The notes beneath the pieces were generated by a model. That model was not told the origin of the DNA, ran no database searches, and saw nothing but the letters and a program-made list of their open reading frames with translations. Of a DNA stretch of 64,000 bases, positions 10,801 through 20,954 are shown in pieces. The stretch spans positions 1 to 64,000 of the forward strand of contig JADJRU010000049.1 of the NCBI GenBank assembly GCA_016712105.1, in the 5' to 3' direction. Origin of the DNA: Ahniella sp. Its GTDB lineage: Bacteria; Pseudomonadota; Gammaproteobacteria; Xanthomonadales; Ahniellaceae. Numbering within the stretch: the first letter of the stretch is position 1; each line of letters begins with the position of its first letter. Both the position numbers and the translations under genes were made by a program.

Positions 10801-13800
10801 CCACCGATGGTGCAGCCACTGTATTCGCGGCGGACCAGGATGAAGTAACGACCACTGCTGGCAGCCTGGATTCGTCGCAGATCACCGAACGAGTTCGTCT
10901 GGGTGTACTGGTCGGGGCCCAAACCGACGCCTTCGGCGACGCGCACCTGGCTCGGGTCGTACACCGCCACACGAACGGCACACAGTGCGGGCGAGACGCC
11001 CACTGTCGCCCCCATCGCATGCAGCGACAATTCATCTCCTGCTGTCAGCGTGACGGCATGGACATGGCGTTCACCGTCAAAAGACAACACGCCACTACTC
11101 GCGGCCATCGCATCAAGGGCCAACTCAAGCATCACAGTCTGACCATCATTCGGTGCGGACACGCTGACTTGACCCATGGTCGCGCCAGCGTCGGAAACCG
11201 CTGTGACCAGATAACTGCCGCTGGACAAATGACCGCTCGTGAATTGTCCCGTCGTGTTGGTCAACCCGTTCGCGATCGACGACGTGCTGCCGGTGGCGCG
11301 TCGCATCTGCACACGAACGCCAGGCAAACCAACGCCGCCAGACCTGACGGTAGTCTGTACCCGTGCCGAGGGCGGCAGATCAAGTGTGTACTCGAGCACT
11401 TGGCCATCGTTGTCGAGGGCGGTCGTCGCCTGGATGGTTTCGCCACTCTGCGGATGGGTGGCTTCAAAAGTGAGCGATCCCACCGGCAGAGTTGCCGACA
11501 ACCGACCCTGAGCATCGGTGTAACCCAGATACAGCTGGCTCGGCAGTGTCGGTGCTGAAACCCTCAGCTGCGTGTTCGACGCTGGTGTGCCGCGTGCATA
11601 CCGCACCAGAACATTGACGGTCCCGATTGCCGGCAAGTCGATATCACGCACGGTCTCCTGATTCGCGACGATCGTCACCGGAACATTGGTGATGGCCTGC
11701 GATCGCGGATCGGTGATCCGCAAGTTCGCATTGCCCGCCAAGGCTGCATTGAAGAAGTATTCACCCTGTGCATTCGTGTTGTGTTGACGCTGTGCCCCCG
11801 CAATCTGGAATCGCACCGAGGCATTCGCGAGCGGCGTGCCCGCCGCCGTACGCACCACGCCACGGACCGCGCCGTTTGGCGGCAAGGTGATGTCGAGCAC
11901 CTGCGCCTGACCGTCGGTGATGGTTGCGGTTGCGCCCTGGAACGTCAGATCGGTTCCGTCGGACAAATCCACGAGGCCACTCACTTGCCAGGTACCGGCT
12001 TCCAAGCCACCCATCCGATACTGGCCATCGGGCGCGATGCTCGTATTGCCTTGCCCTTGCACAATGACCGTACCGGACATCGGGGAATGCTGGAAGGCGC
12101 CCAGAATCCGGCCGGTCAACACACCACCGCTGAACCGGACATCCAGAACCTGAGTGCCGTCACCGGCGAAAGGTCCGATCGCTGTGGCGAGCACACTGGT
12201 CTGCGGATGGGTGACGCGCACATCCACTGCCGTGTCGATCGGCATCGGCACACTCTGCGAGTCGTCGCGCAAGACGCCGTCGATCCGGTAGGCACCGGTC
12301 GCATCACTGGCAAGGCCGGTGATTTCCGAACGGCTCCATTCGCGAACAAACAGAGGATGTTGGCTGCGAACCCGGACGTTGGCGTTGGCGACAGCGCTGC
12401 CGTCCCCCTCGAGCACTCGGCCACTCAGCTGCCCAAGCAAGCTCGGCAGGCTTGGCAACACACTTTGGCCATTCACAGGCACGGCAAAACTGGCGATCGT
12501 GGCCGGCGATTCAGCGAGCAGACCATCCATGGCTTCGGGCGGCAACTGCAGCAGCCGCTGCATGGATTCGCGCGCTGCCGCCCGACCATGCTGAAGAGCA
12601 AGGAAGTGCATGAACACACGACGCTCGCCAGCCGCCACCGTAACGTTCGACCAGGTCGCCTGCAAACGCGGTGTACCTTCATCGTCCACCAGTGCAAGGT
12701 TCGGCGCCCGGATTCCGGCATCGGCATACAGGGCACCTTGGGTGCTGGCGTAGTCATCACCCCACCGCGTCCACGTGACCCAATGGTCATCACCGATGGT
12801 GTCGTCGCCGCTGCTGGTTTGATGCACGAATTCATCCCACGCCCACTCGGTCGAGATCTGGACGTTGACGCTGACCGGAGCCGTGCCCTCGTTTTCCAGC
12901 ACTTCGAGGTATCGCGCGAAGTAGCCATTACGCGGGACAAAGACTTTGCGTGACACGCGCAGTCCGGCAATCGGTGTCGGCTGGGTAATGCTGAACTGGC
13001 GTTGGGCCAATTGCTGTACCGCCTGGTTGGTGCCGGTAAACACCGTGCCCGACACACTGAGTCGCGGCATGTCGACACCCGCACCCGCCGAAGTCACCGG
13101 ATATTCCGAACGATTCGCATCGAACAGCGTCTTCGGCAAGGGCACCAGCGCGTCGGCAAGATTCACGGTGACGGGAACCGTCTGGTTGTCCTGCGCGACA
13201 CCAATGGTGACTTGCACGTCACCCTCGCGATCAATGCCGGCGACTTGGGCGTTGGCCCGAACCGTCAGCACACCTTGCGGCACGACACTTGCCGTGGTGT
13301 CGCCCTGGGCGTTGGTATCCGCCAGATATTGTGTGCCTCGGCTATCGATCAGGCGCACATCGGCACCGGCAATACCCGGGCTGCCCACGGCGCCATGGAT
13401 CACCCGGATGGCGAGGTTCGCCACGGCCAGCAGCGACACCGAGTGTGGATCCACCTGACCCTGACCGGTGATCGTTCCAGTCACTGTCCGCTCGAGATAA
13501 CCGGCATTCGGGAATCGCGGATCACGAATGCGCAATCGATAGTTGCCGGCGGCAATGTTCGCCACCGTCAGCCGCCCGAAGAAGTCGGTTCGGCCAACGA
13601 TCTTCTCGAAACCCTGGGCGTCGGCATACAAGTAAACATAAGCATCGACGACCGGTTGCCCGGCGGCGTTCAGCACCGTGAGCTCGGCACGGCCGAGTGG
13701 CAGCAACGTGACGTTCTGCAAGGCCGTTTCATTCGCGGCCACGTCGAGTTCACGACTCGTACGCCCGTCGGAAATGGGATCAATCACGGTGAGCGTGTAG

Positions 13801-16800
13801 TGACCGACCGGCACCGCGGAGAAAGAATAACGACCGAGACTGTCGGTGAGCACTTCACGACTCACCAGCTTCTTGCCTCGGTGTTTCGCCAGGGTTTCCG
13901 GGACACAGCCACTCGCACACTGATCATAGGTCTGATCGGCAGCAAGACCGCTCAGCAAGACCCGGGCGGCCACCGACTGTTCGCCGGTGAAACTCACGAC
14001 CGCGCCCTGAATCCGTCCAGTCGGTTGCAGGTTCACGTCGGTCACGGTGATTTGTCCGAGATCCACTTGTGATGCCGGGCGCTGACCGCGCAGGATGTCC
14101 TGGCCGGTTGCATCGGTGTGCCGCACGTCAAACAGCACGTCGTACGTACCCGGCAGGAGGCCTGGGTAGGTCCAGGTGCCATCAGCGGCAATCGGGATGT
14201 AGCGGTTGGCGTAGGGATCCGGGTCGTCGATCGACAGGTACATGCGTCCGTTGGTCACGGAGAAGTCCGCCGACCCGGTCGCCGTGCCGGTGAGTACGCC
14301 GGTATCAAAGATCAGATCACGTTCCGCGGTAGCGTTCACGGTTTCGACGCGCGAGGGCACACCCGTCCAAGGATGACCTGCCGAGCCGGTGAAACAGGCG
14401 CGTGATTCCTGCGCGGTGATCCGCACGGGCACCCCTTCCGGGATGGCGATCGAGTCATTGGCGGTCAATTGACCGGCCAGCACGAACTGACCGAGCGGCG
14501 GCGGATTCTGCGTGTTGGGCGGAATGGTCGATATCGTCCGCAAGCTGGCAAGCGCCGTACCTTGCGGACAATTGGGAAATGAGTCCGGCATCATGCCCCA
14601 GATGCGATTGAACAATGGATGCGCGGATTGAACGGTCACGCGCGCCGAGCGAACCGGTGTCCGTGCGTCACCCTCGAAGGTGATTCCGGAGACACTGGCC
14701 GTCAGCGACGGCAATGCCGGAACACTTTCGGTACCCGTCGGCGGCAACACCAGGTTGCGGATTGCCAGTCGATCTTCGGTACCCAGATCAGCCAGCGCTT
14801 CGGGTGGCAACTGCATCAGTCGTCCGACCGCAGCCTGCAGGCCATCACGATGGATCTGCTGCACGACAAAATGCATCAACACGACCCGGCCGCCCGCAGG
14901 CACGGTCAAGGCACTCCAGCGTGTGCGCAATGCAGGCAGGCCGCTGTCCGGCTGCACGGTCACCGAGTCCGGCCGCAGTGCGGCGGAGTCGGTACTGAAC
15001 AGGAATGCCGTCGGCGCGGCCTGATTGGCACGAAGCAGAATGTCTTCATTGATCGCGTCGTCAAACGCGACCCAATGGTCGGAGCCATCGGCAGTGATAT
15101 CGCCGCTGGAACTGGAGACCACGGCACCGGTGGCCAGTCGATGGCTCAGCGCCACGTCGACCGTTCGTGCCTCGGCAGATGGATTCTCGAAGATTTCCAG
15201 GTACCGGGCGTAATAGGCGCCGCGTGGCACATGGATCCGACGGGACACATTAAGCCCGCCGATACTGGTCGGCTGTGCAATCAGGAACTGTCGCCGCGTG
15301 GCCTCCAGGCGAGCGCTGGTCTCACCGGTATAGGCGATGCCATTGACACTCAGTCGCGCCGCACCCGCATTGAAGCTGCCACTGCCCTGCGCCAACGAAC
15401 CATTACGCTGGACATCAAAACGGAATCGGTTGGCGTCCAGCAGATCCGCTGGCAACGCGATGCGGTTCTCCAACAGCACCAGATTCAACTCGACTTCCTC
15501 GCCGTCTGAAGCCAGCGCAAATTCGGCATCGATGTACCGGTCTTGTGCTGCATCGTAGGCCGTCAGCAGGTATTGACCGAGCGGCAAGCCGTTCTGGCGG
15601 AAGGCACCGGTATTCGAGGTGTGAGCAGAGCGTGATTCCGAGGAACCACCGCTGAGGCGGCGGACCGTGTACGGGAATCCTTCGGCGAGTGTGGTGCCGT
15701 CTGGCCGCACGATCGTGCCGAACACCTGACCCGCCGATCCAAGTGTGACCAGAACATCGACCTGCTGGCCCGGAGTAGCGATCACCGCTGTTGTTGTTCC
15801 AGCAAGTTCTGCGTGCAAGCTGTCCGGATGGGTTGCGCGAACGATGTGTGTGCCTTCCGGCGCCTGCAGGTTGATGCGGCCGTTGGTGTCGGCCAAACCA
15901 CTGGCAAACGGGGCGACGCTGACACTGGCATTGCCGGCAGCGATGCCACGTGCATAGTTCACCTGAACCCGAAGCAAGCCGAAGGGTCGAAGCGTAATGT
16001 CGACGATACTTTCGCCATCGACCACGACGGTCGCCTGCCCGTTGCCTTGGGCATTACTCGACTCGTCTTCGGCGCGCACCTGGAAGTTGCCCAGTGGCAC
16101 GTCCACCAACCGGTAGCGGCCAAACGTATCGGTGCGTGTGCCGCGGATTGCGGACTGGAAGCCCGGCAACGGAGCAATGTCCACATAGGCGTCGACCAGA
16201 GGCGTGCCATCGGCAGACAGGATTTGCCCGGCGATCGAACCGGTTTCTTCCATCATCACATCGGCCACTGCGGTATCACCTGCAGTGATCGACACTGTGC
16301 CGGCACCGAAGATGGGACGCGCGCCATGCGTCCTGGGATTCTGTGGATGTGGCTTCTGCGCAAACAGGAAGTAGTCGCGGGGCGGATTCGCCACCATCAG
16401 ATAACTGCCGTCGGCGGCGCTTTCGTCTCGGTTCGATGGATTGGGCGCCACATTGGAACAGCTGTTCCGGTTCGGCAAGCGACACAGGATCACATCAGCA
16501 TCGGCTACCGAGGATTGATTGTGCCGTCGTACCACGCCACGGACATCACCCTGCCCCACAAACACGAGGTCCTGCTCGACGCTGGTGGTCTCCGGCGCGA
16601 AGTCACCCGGCGTCAGCGCCGTGATGGCTAGGCTTCGGACATATCGGGCCGACAGATCGAATCCGAAGACCGGGATGACGTAGTTGTTGATCGTGCCATC
16701 AAGTGTGGAACGGAACTCGAACCCACCCTGCGCATCAGTCGTGTCATACCGCACACGTCCGAACAGCGGGTGTTTGCTCTTGAAGCGAACTTCCGCACCC

Positions 16801-19800
16801 GGCACCGGCGTGACACCGTCACCACTGAACACGCGCCCCTGAAGTTGTCCGGCATCGAGGTTCGGCAGCGGTTCAATGACAGACGTATCCGGCAGCACGA
16901 AGTTGAGCACCGCACGTCGTTCTTCTGTGGTCAGGTCATCCAGCATTTCCGGGGGAAGCGTGGACACGCGCAGTGCGGCCGCACGCGCACTGAAACGGTC
17001 GATCTGGTTCAGCACAAAGTGCATCAACGCCACCCGGCCACCAGCCGGCACGGTAATGGCGTTCCATCGATAGTTGAGGCGCCCCGTTTGTCCGATCAAT
17101 TCGTAACTGGCGCTGGCTACCTGCACGGACGCGCCGTCGGCCCCGTCGAAAACATGCGCGGTTGCCGGAATCGATGATCCGCCGACAAACGGATCGGCAT
17201 CGATCTGATCATCGACGACCACCCAACGATCTCGGGCCAACCCGATGACGTTGAGGACCTGGTCACCATCCGAGGTATCCACCACACGCGGGTTCGACTG
17301 TGCGGCACGATGGTGCGATTTCACCAACACGTCGACCGTGATGGCTTCGGTTCCAGGGTTTTCGAGCACTTCCAGATAACGTGCGAAATAGCCGGCGCGT
17401 GGCACGTAGACTTCACGGCGAACCATCAGTCCCGATGCCGTCGAGTCATCCACATCGATCTGCTGGCCATTGCGACCCAGGCGTCCGATGCTGCCATTGC
17501 CATTCACGAATGGCACGGCCACACCGTTCCGGACGATCTCGAGGCGCATCCCGGCATTGTCCGGCCCACTGCCGGCAAAGACCGTGTTGGTGCCGGTACC
17601 GATCGACCCGTTACCCAACACATCGAAGCGGAAGCCATTGGCGTCATGCAAGGTACGCGGCAGCGTGATGGCACTGTCGATCAGTTCAAGGTCGACAATC
17701 GCCACATCCCCATCGAAGCGCACGCGTCCGACGCCTTCTGCGGCCTGACCACCGTTCGCCGTACTCGCCGCAATCGTGAAATCACCCGGCGGCGCGTCGT
17801 CGAATGTGTATTCGCCATTGCCGTCGGTCGTGCGGACATAAGTGGTCAAACCCGTACACGTGACATTGGCGCCATAAACCGGGTCCGGATTGGTCAGCGT
17901 GATGCGAACACCCGCCACCGGGCCGCCAGATGGTGCGGTCACTCGGCCACTGACGATCCCCTGGCCGATCAAGGTCAGGTCGGCCTCGGTGGTTTCGCCC
18001 TGAGTGTCGACCTGAACGCCCGTCGCGCGAGCGCGCACACGATCACGTTGTGGGCAACTCAGCCGATCATAGAAACGCAGGGCATCGATGGTGTACGAGC
18101 CTGCCGGCACTTCGGCAAACCGATATCGCCCGTCGCTGTCCGTGGTCGTTACGAAGGCATCGAGGAAGGGTTCCGGCAACATACGGATGACCCAGCCGGC
18201 TGGCGCAGGGGTCACACCGTCGGGTTGCAGCAACTGGCCTTCGACACTGCCGATGACCAAGGTTTGCATCGTCACCGTGATCGACTGGACTGCACCTGGC
18301 AGCAGCGTGCCCTGGGCCGAGCCGGACAAGGTTCCGAGTACGAGTGACTTGCTCGCGGAAACACTGAAATCGCCTGCGAACACTTCATCGAACGAAGCGC
18401 GGCCGTTGGCGTCACTCAGTTTTTCCTGGCTGTCGTGGAATGGCAACCCGGTGCGCACAGTGATGCGTGCGCCCACAACGGGTTGACCGAATTCGTCGAG
18501 CGCCTGGACGTTGACCTGGCCCTGTCCGACCAATCGAACGTCCAGCACCTTGTTGTCGCCGGCGCCGGCCACACGGGTCGTGGCAATGCCGCGGTCGCCC
18601 GTGCCGAGCTCCTCGGCTTCCACTTCGATCCGACCAATCGGTACCAGGTCGAACTGATAAGCGGCTGTGGGGAACTCACGGACCTGGACCACACCGCCAT
18701 CACGCCGCACAGTCAAACGCACCGGACCGGTGGCTGCGCCGCCCAGTCGCTTCACGACCTGGCCGGTGATCGTCGCGGTGGCAGCCAGCGTGATGTCGAG
18801 GTCAACTTGTTCGGCCTCGGCATTGAGGCGTCCATAACTGATGCCGGACAACTGGGTGACTTCGTTGCGCGCCGAACCAGTGAGATCACCGATGAAGACA
18901 CCATCGATCTGATAGCTGCCATCGGCGGCCGTGCGGGTGGTGCGGTCGAGTGTGAACGCACCTTCGCTGCGCACGGTGACTGGCACGTCGCCCTGCGCGG
19001 CGCCAGCGACATTCCGAACCCGACCGCGTACCGTGCCCTTCGCCAGAAATACGACGCGGGCATCCAGCGGCTGTGCCGGATTCAGATTCACCACCACGGT
19101 TTCAGAACGACCGCGTTCAAGTCCATCTTCCGCCTGGACAAAATAGGTACCGGTCTGGGCGACCACAAAGCCGAATCGACCTTGCGCATCGGTTTCGGTG
19201 CTCAACACACCTTGTCCGACTGAAGCATAGGTGTAGCGATTGCCCAACGACTTGGGTGCCAGGTACACCGTCACACCACTGCCGACCGGCGTCACGCCGT
19301 CACGCTGGAACACCGTGCCAGCCAAGGTGTCGTCCGCAATGATCACATCGAGAGCGATCTCTGCGCCATCCGCGGAGACTCGACCGAGCGCACGCGCATT
19401 CTGACCATTGGGTGCTGTGGCAAGGAGTTCGAAATCACCGACCGGTACGGCCGGGAAACGGAAGCGCCCCTGTGCATCGGCACGCTGTTCAAACGAAAGC
19501 CGCAAGCCTTCCAACGATTGCAGCCGGACAACCGAATCGGGCACCACACTGCCGCCGCGGCGGACTTCACCGCGCACGGTGCCGCTCGGAGCGAGCACGA
19601 TGTTGCGCGTGACCACTTCGTTGGGCACCGAGATGACCGCTCCCGGCAGACGCGCACGCAGCCGACCATCGACAAAGGCGTCGAGTGTGTAGGGCCCGTC
19701 GGACAGAGGCAAAGTGTCGAACGCAAAGCTGCCATCCGCGGCACTCAGCATTTGCGTGAGGATGCCGCGCTGGCGGCTGATGATGCGCACCTGCACGCCG

Positions 19801-20954
19801 GCGCGAACGGTCGTGCCGTCGACATCGAACACCCGACCGCGGATCTCGCCGATCGGTTGAAGCTTGAGCGTTACCGGCAGGACTTCACCTGCGGCCACCC
19901 GGGCAACGGCCGTGCCGATCAATCGTGTGACTGGCTCGCGCGCGGACACGGTGAAATCGCCCGCAGCGACATTCGCGAATCCGGCGATGCCGTTCGCACC
20001 GGTATTGAGCGCTCGAACATCGCGGAAATTACCCAAAGCGGTAAACGTGACTTCGGTTGCCGGAACTGGCTGGTCGAGTGCATCAAGCACCGTGACCGCA
20101 ACCGTACCAAGCCCGTTCAGACGCAAGTTGATGTTGGCGGTTTCGCCCTCGACACCAATCCGCGAATACCCGACGGCGCGGTCGAGTGTGCTCGGCTCGA
20201 TGGCCGAAACAACAAAGTTGCCGGCGCTGACACCTTCGAGGCGAAACTGGCCCTGTGCGTTGGTGATCGCTGTCCCCGCCTGTTCCATCGGCTGCAGGCG
20301 CAGCACGCTGACTTCGGCGCCGGCAACTGGCGTGACACCATCACTGGCGATGACGGTGCCGGTCAAGGTGCCGCGTGGACCGAGGACATACATCAGGGTC
20401 GAGGCAACACCACCTTCACTGATGGAACTGACTACGACGCGACTGGACGAACCTTCGGCAAACTGCGGGTAGATGCGGACTTCCCCGTTCTCGCTGCCCG
20501 TGGCCAGCAAATCATTCGAAATGGAATAGACGGTGCCCTGGCTGCGCGGCGTCACGTCGTAACTGGCACCATTGATGCCCACCGCAGTGGCGGTCAATTG
20601 TGAGGTCTGTCCGGTCGTCAGGTAACGATTCGGGGCACTCAGGGTCACTGCGACCGGCACGGGATCGATCTGACCGAACACGATGGGCCCGAGGTTGATC
20701 GTGTCCGGCTGGAACGGGTTCGTGAAACCGATGCCACTTTGTCCGACACTGCCATCGGAGCAGGTCGCGCGGGCGCGAATCGCGCCAAGGTTTCCCGGAA
20801 TGCCGAACACGGTATAGGAACCGTCGGCAGCAAGCGGGGCATTGCGATTGCCGGCGCTGACGACGCAGGCGGCACCTGCTGGTGGCGCACCAACCTGTGC
20901 GGCCGAGATCCCGGCACAGACAATCAACAACATCGACACCATGGTCAAGACCAC
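7878..20954 (-). CDS. giant secreted repeat protein (about 4358 aa), carboxypeptidase-regulatory-like repeats
   Basis: An uninterrupted frame of 4358 codons. Most of it is a chain of roughly 80-90-residue beta-sandwich units of the carboxypeptidase regulatory/CNA-B type, recognisable by G-x-V-x(n)-P-V-x-G-A and by D-A-x-G-x-F/Y-x-F-x-x-V-P-x-G signatures. Interspersed are four copies of a different module of 220-260 residues (about 1097-1355, 1834-2071, 2605-2825 and 4117-4358). A PPC-like domain lies at about 3287-3393. The N-terminus has a hydrophobic export segment (LTMVSMLLIVCAGISAAQ). No transmembrane anchor, sortase motif or autotransporter barrel is visible. By analogy with such architectures it may be a surface adhesin or extracellular scaffold. 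The GTG at 20954 gives a signal peptide without positive residues; better sequence (RLRRGQQPIRW) lies just upstream in frame without a start codon, so a small error near 20990 may hide the real start. Confidence 0.85.
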   Translation of the reverse strand: MVLTMVSMLLIVCAGISAAQVGAPPAGAACVVSAGNRNAPLAADGSYTVFGIPGNLGAIRARATCSDGSVGQSGIGFTNPFQPDTINLGPIVFGQIDPVPVAVTLSAPNRYLTTGQTSQLTATAVGINGASYDVTPRSQGTVYSISNDLLATGSENGEVRIYPQFAEGSSSRVVVSSISEGGVASTLMYVLGPRGTLTGTVIASDGVTPVAGAEVSVLRLQPMEQAGTAITNAQGQFRLEGVSAGNFVVSAIEPSTLDRAVGYSRIGVEGETANINLRLNGLGTVAVTVLDALDQPVPATEVTFTALGNFRDVRALNTGANGIAGFANVAAGDFTVSAREPVTRLIGTAVARVAAGEVLPVTLKLQPIGEIRGRVFDVDGTTVRAGVQVRIISRQRGILTQMLSAADGSFAFDTLPLSDGPYTLDAFVDGRLRARLPGAVISVPNEVVTRNIVLAPSGTVRGEVRRGGSVVPDSVVRLQSLEGLRLSFEQRADAQGRFRFPAVPVGDFELLATAPNGQNARALGRVSADGAEIALDVIIADDTLAGTVFQRDGVTPVGSGVTVYLAPKSLGNRYTYASVGQGVLSTETDAQGRFGFVVAQTGTYFVQAEDGLERGRSETVVVNLNPAQPLDARVVFLAKGTVRGRVRNVAGAAQGDVPVTVRSEGAFTLDRTTRTAADGSYQIDGVFIGDLTGSARNEVTQLSGISYGRLNAEAEQVDLDITLAATATITGQVVKRLGGAATGPVRLTVRRDGGVVQVREFPTAAYQFDLVPIGRIEVEAEELGTGDRGIATTRVAGAGDNKVLDVRLVGQGQVNVQALDEFGQPVVGARITVRTGLPFHDSQEKLSDANGRASFDEVFAGDFSVSASKSLVLGTLSGSAQGTLLPGAVQSITVTMQTLVIGSVEGQLLQPDGVTPAPAGWVIRMLPEPFLDAFVTTTDSDGRYRFAEVPAGSYTIDALRFYDRLSCPQRDRVRARATGVQVDTQGETTEADLTLIGQGIVSGRVTAPSGGPVAGVRITLTNPDPVYGANVTCTGLTTYVRTTDGNGEYTFDDAPPGDFTIAASTANGGQAAEGVGRVRFDGDVAIVDLELIDSAITLPRTLHDANGFRFDVLGNGSIGTGTNTVFAGSGPDNAGMRLEIVRNGVAVPFVNGNGSIGRLGRNGQQIDVDDSTASGLMVRREVYVPRAGYFARYLEVLENPGTEAITVDVLVKSHHRAAQSNPRVVDTSDGDQVLNVIGLARDRWVVVDDQIDADPFVGGSSIPATAHVFDGADGASVQVASASYELIGQTGRLNYRWNAITVPAGGRVALMHFVLNQIDRFSARAAALRVSTLPPEMLDDLTTEERRAVLNFVLPDTSVIEPLPNLDAGQLQGRVFSGDGVTPVPGAEVRFKSKHPLFGRVRYDTTDAQGGFEFRSTLDGTINNYVIPVFGFDLSARYVRSLAITALTPGDFAPETTSVEQDLVFVGQGDVRGVVRRHNQSSVADADVILCRLPNRNSCSNVAPNPSNRDESAADGSYLMVANPPRDYFLFAQKPHPQNPRTHGARPIFGAGTVSITAGDTAVADVMMEETGSIAGQILSADGTPLVDAYVDIAPLPGFQSAIRGTRTDTFGRYRLVDVPLGNFQVRAEDESSNAQGNGQATVVVDGESIVDITLRPFGLLRVQVNYARGIAAGNASVSVAPFASGLADTNGRINLQAPEGTHIVRATHPDSLHAELAGTTTAVIATPGQQVDVLVTLGSAGQVFGTIVRPDGTTLAEGFPYTVRRLSGGSSESRSAHTSNTGAFRQNGLPLGQYLLTAYDAAQDRYIDAEFALASDGEEVELNLVLLENRIALPADLLDANRFRFDVQRNGSLAQGSGSFNAGAARLSVNGIAYTGETSARLEATRRQFLIAQPTSIGGLNVSRRIHVPRGAYYARYLEIFENPSAEARTVDVALSHRLATGAVVSSSSGDITADGSDHWVAFDDAINEDILLRANQAAPTAFLFSTDSAALRPDSVTVQPDSGLPALRTRWSALTVPAGGRVVLMHFVVQQIHRDGLQAAVGRLMQLPPEALADLGTEDRLAIRNLVLPPTGTESVPALPSLTASVSGITFEGDARTPVRSARVTVQSAHPLFNRIWGMMPDSFPNCPQGTALASLRTISTIPPNTQNPPPLGQFVLAGQLTANDSIAIPEGVPVRITAQESRACFTGSAGHPWTGVPSRVETVNATAERDLIFDTGVLTGTATGSADFSVTNGRMYLSIDDPDPYANRYIPIAADGTWTYPGLLPGTYDVLFDVRHTDATGQDILRGQRPASQVDLGQITVTDVNLQPTGRIQGAVVSFTGEQSVAARVLLSGLAADQTYDQCASGCVPETLAKHRGKKLVSREVLTDSLGRYSFSAVPVGHYTLTVIDPISDGRTSRELDVAANETALQNVTLLPLGRAELTVLNAAGQPVVDAYVYLYADAQGFEKIVGRTDFFGRLTVANIAAGNYRLRIRDPRFPNAGYLERTVTGTITGQGQVDPHSVSLLAVANLAIRVIHGAVGSPGIAGADVRLIDSRGTQYLADTNAQGDTTASVVPQGVLTVRANAQVAGIDREGDVQVTIGVAQDNQTVPVTVNLADALVPLPKTLFDANRSEYPVTSAGAGVDMPRLSVSGTVFTGTNQAVQQLAQRQFSITQPTPIAGLRVSRKVFVPRNGYFARYLEVLENEGTAPVSVNVQISTEWAWDEFVHQTSSGDDTIGDDHWVTWTRWGDDYASTQGALYADAGIRAPNLALVDDEGTPRLQATWSNVTVAAGERRVFMHFLALQHGRAAARESMQRLLQLPPEAMDGLLAESPATIASFAVPVNGQSVLPSLPSLLGQLSGRVLEGDGSAVANANVRVRSQHPLFVREWSRSEITGLASDATGAYRIDGVLRDDSQSVPMPIDTAVDVRVTHPQTSVLATAIGPFAGDGTQVLDVRFSGGVLTGRILGAFQHSPMSGTVIVQGQGNTSIAPDGQYRMGGLEAGTWQVSGLVDLSDGTDLTFQGATATITDGQAQVLDITLPPNGAVRGVVRTAAGTPLANASVRFQIAGAQRQHNTNAQGEYFFNAALAGNANLRITDPRSQAITNVPVTIVANQETVRDIDLPAIGTVNVLVRYARGTPASNTQLRVSAPTLPSQLYLGYTDAQGRLSATLPVGSLTFEATHPQSGETIQATTALDNDGQVLEYTLDLPPSARVQTTVRSGGVGLPGVRVQMRRATGSTSSIANGLTNTTGQFTSGHLSSGSYLVTAVSDAGATMGQVSVSAPNDGQTVMLELALDAMAASSGVLSFDGERHVHAVTLTAGDELSLHAMGATVGVSPALCAVRVAVYDPSQVRVAEGVGLGPDQYTQTNSFGDLRRIQAASSGRYFILVRREYSGCTIGGYRLVATRQGEPVAIGRDLGGSRIEGRVLAADATTPVPNAIVRLRNYGNVGVHEQVRTDALGQFVYPSVRVGSFDLSHWSASGSESLVSVTGNVQQAGDVITRDLILPATTTVNVTVRADGNVLPGAQVLLYSNSTYVNRTTDASGQLSYVYRGNGVLTVRATHPTQYTVSAEATVTPADGQVRAVDLDLSFGAVEGFVRDSAGAVKTGAYVEAQTLGGSSLVSVYSGADGRYRFNALPSIAPVRIMATDPQNSVVVSEDVTVTTGGTVQRDLQLPAHGTVALRVVNQSGTPIPYVTSFATFETRIGSGSVTTHDYGQTDNQGERQIVALPVGRAITVVAEYYGTAVGDRSDGAKGAGGGYVRAEAQITLDTPGQNLPLTIEIDVPVPSVVRAELVRADGVAMEGYCYFYLEPGNLDGAYGEGPCNEALTIEDVPAGQHQTRFVADGYSVGETTITVEEEGDTEFTHVVSVVRGEVRHPDGEVIADAYVSLTDSLAEQRYVYAGATGRFTLLGAAPGAFSLRAEDPASSLSAELAGSLSDANVPLDFDVVMPNSGTVRGTIRDAGGQPVALAEVNILSMPADLSRSTTADANGTYTFARVPLGAVDVAGVKPGTALKGGASGALATHGEIQTLDVTLPVSGSINGLLQDSGNKGMPGLCIDLRSQQTSFGHDYLSLRTTTDALGAYRFDEVAPGSWSVTAQACSNPDEGAIAHGDVTSSQATVIPLVWGTGITVPRQYLDPPSGLTHYIGGDGNYAAWRMPDYRNYAFASGPYFELRQGTLPTMYFPYRAIAGQADAGRTLELGPARHGDLLIRRQIHVPVAGGFVRVLESITNLGTVPRTPTLAIRGVHGSDALLTPAPPILPERFAVQSANGSNPYYAPAVAGYVYGGTGGPVQAAADFVSGRAAFSYQWAPTVAPGQTIGLLHYWLVGDPADPAQVVLRAQSLSNQAEAGMFDGLSPSQRAQIINFQVPVR
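7881..8604 (-). repeat. unnamed beta-rich module, copy 4 of 4 (C-terminal, most divergent)
   Basis: Landmarks VPRQYLDPPSG, LLIRRQIHVPVAGGFVRVLE, SITNLGTVPRTPTL, LLHYWL and MFDGLSPSQRAQIINF followed by QVP, then the stop codon. This copy forms the C-terminus of the protein. Confidence 0.65.
12481..13140 (-). repeat. unnamed beta-rich module, copy 3 of 4
   Basis: Landmarks LPKTLFDANRSEYPV, VSRKVFVPRNGYFARYLEVL, ENEGTAPVSVNV, MHFLALQHG and LPPEAMDGLLAESPATIASF followed by AVP. About 770 residues after copy 2, close to the 737-residue spacing between copies 1 and 2. Confidence 0.7.
14743..15454 (-). repeat. unnamed beta-rich module, copy 2 of 4
   Basis: Landmarks LPADLLDANRFRFDVQRNGS, VSRRIHVPRGAYYARYLEIF, ENPSAEARTVDV, MHFVVQQ and LPPEALADLGTEDRLAIRNL followed by VLP match copy 1 in order and spacing. 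Confidence 0.75.
16890..17665 (-). repeat. unnamed beta-rich module, copy 1 of 4, within the giant protein
   Basis: Opens with LPRTLHDANGFRFDVLGNGS, holds LMVRREVYVPRAGYFARYLE and a following LENPGTEAITVDV strand, and ends with a MHFVLNQ helix, a LPPEMLDDLTTEERRAVLNF helix and VLP. The same order of landmarks recurs three more times in this protein. Confidence 0.75.
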
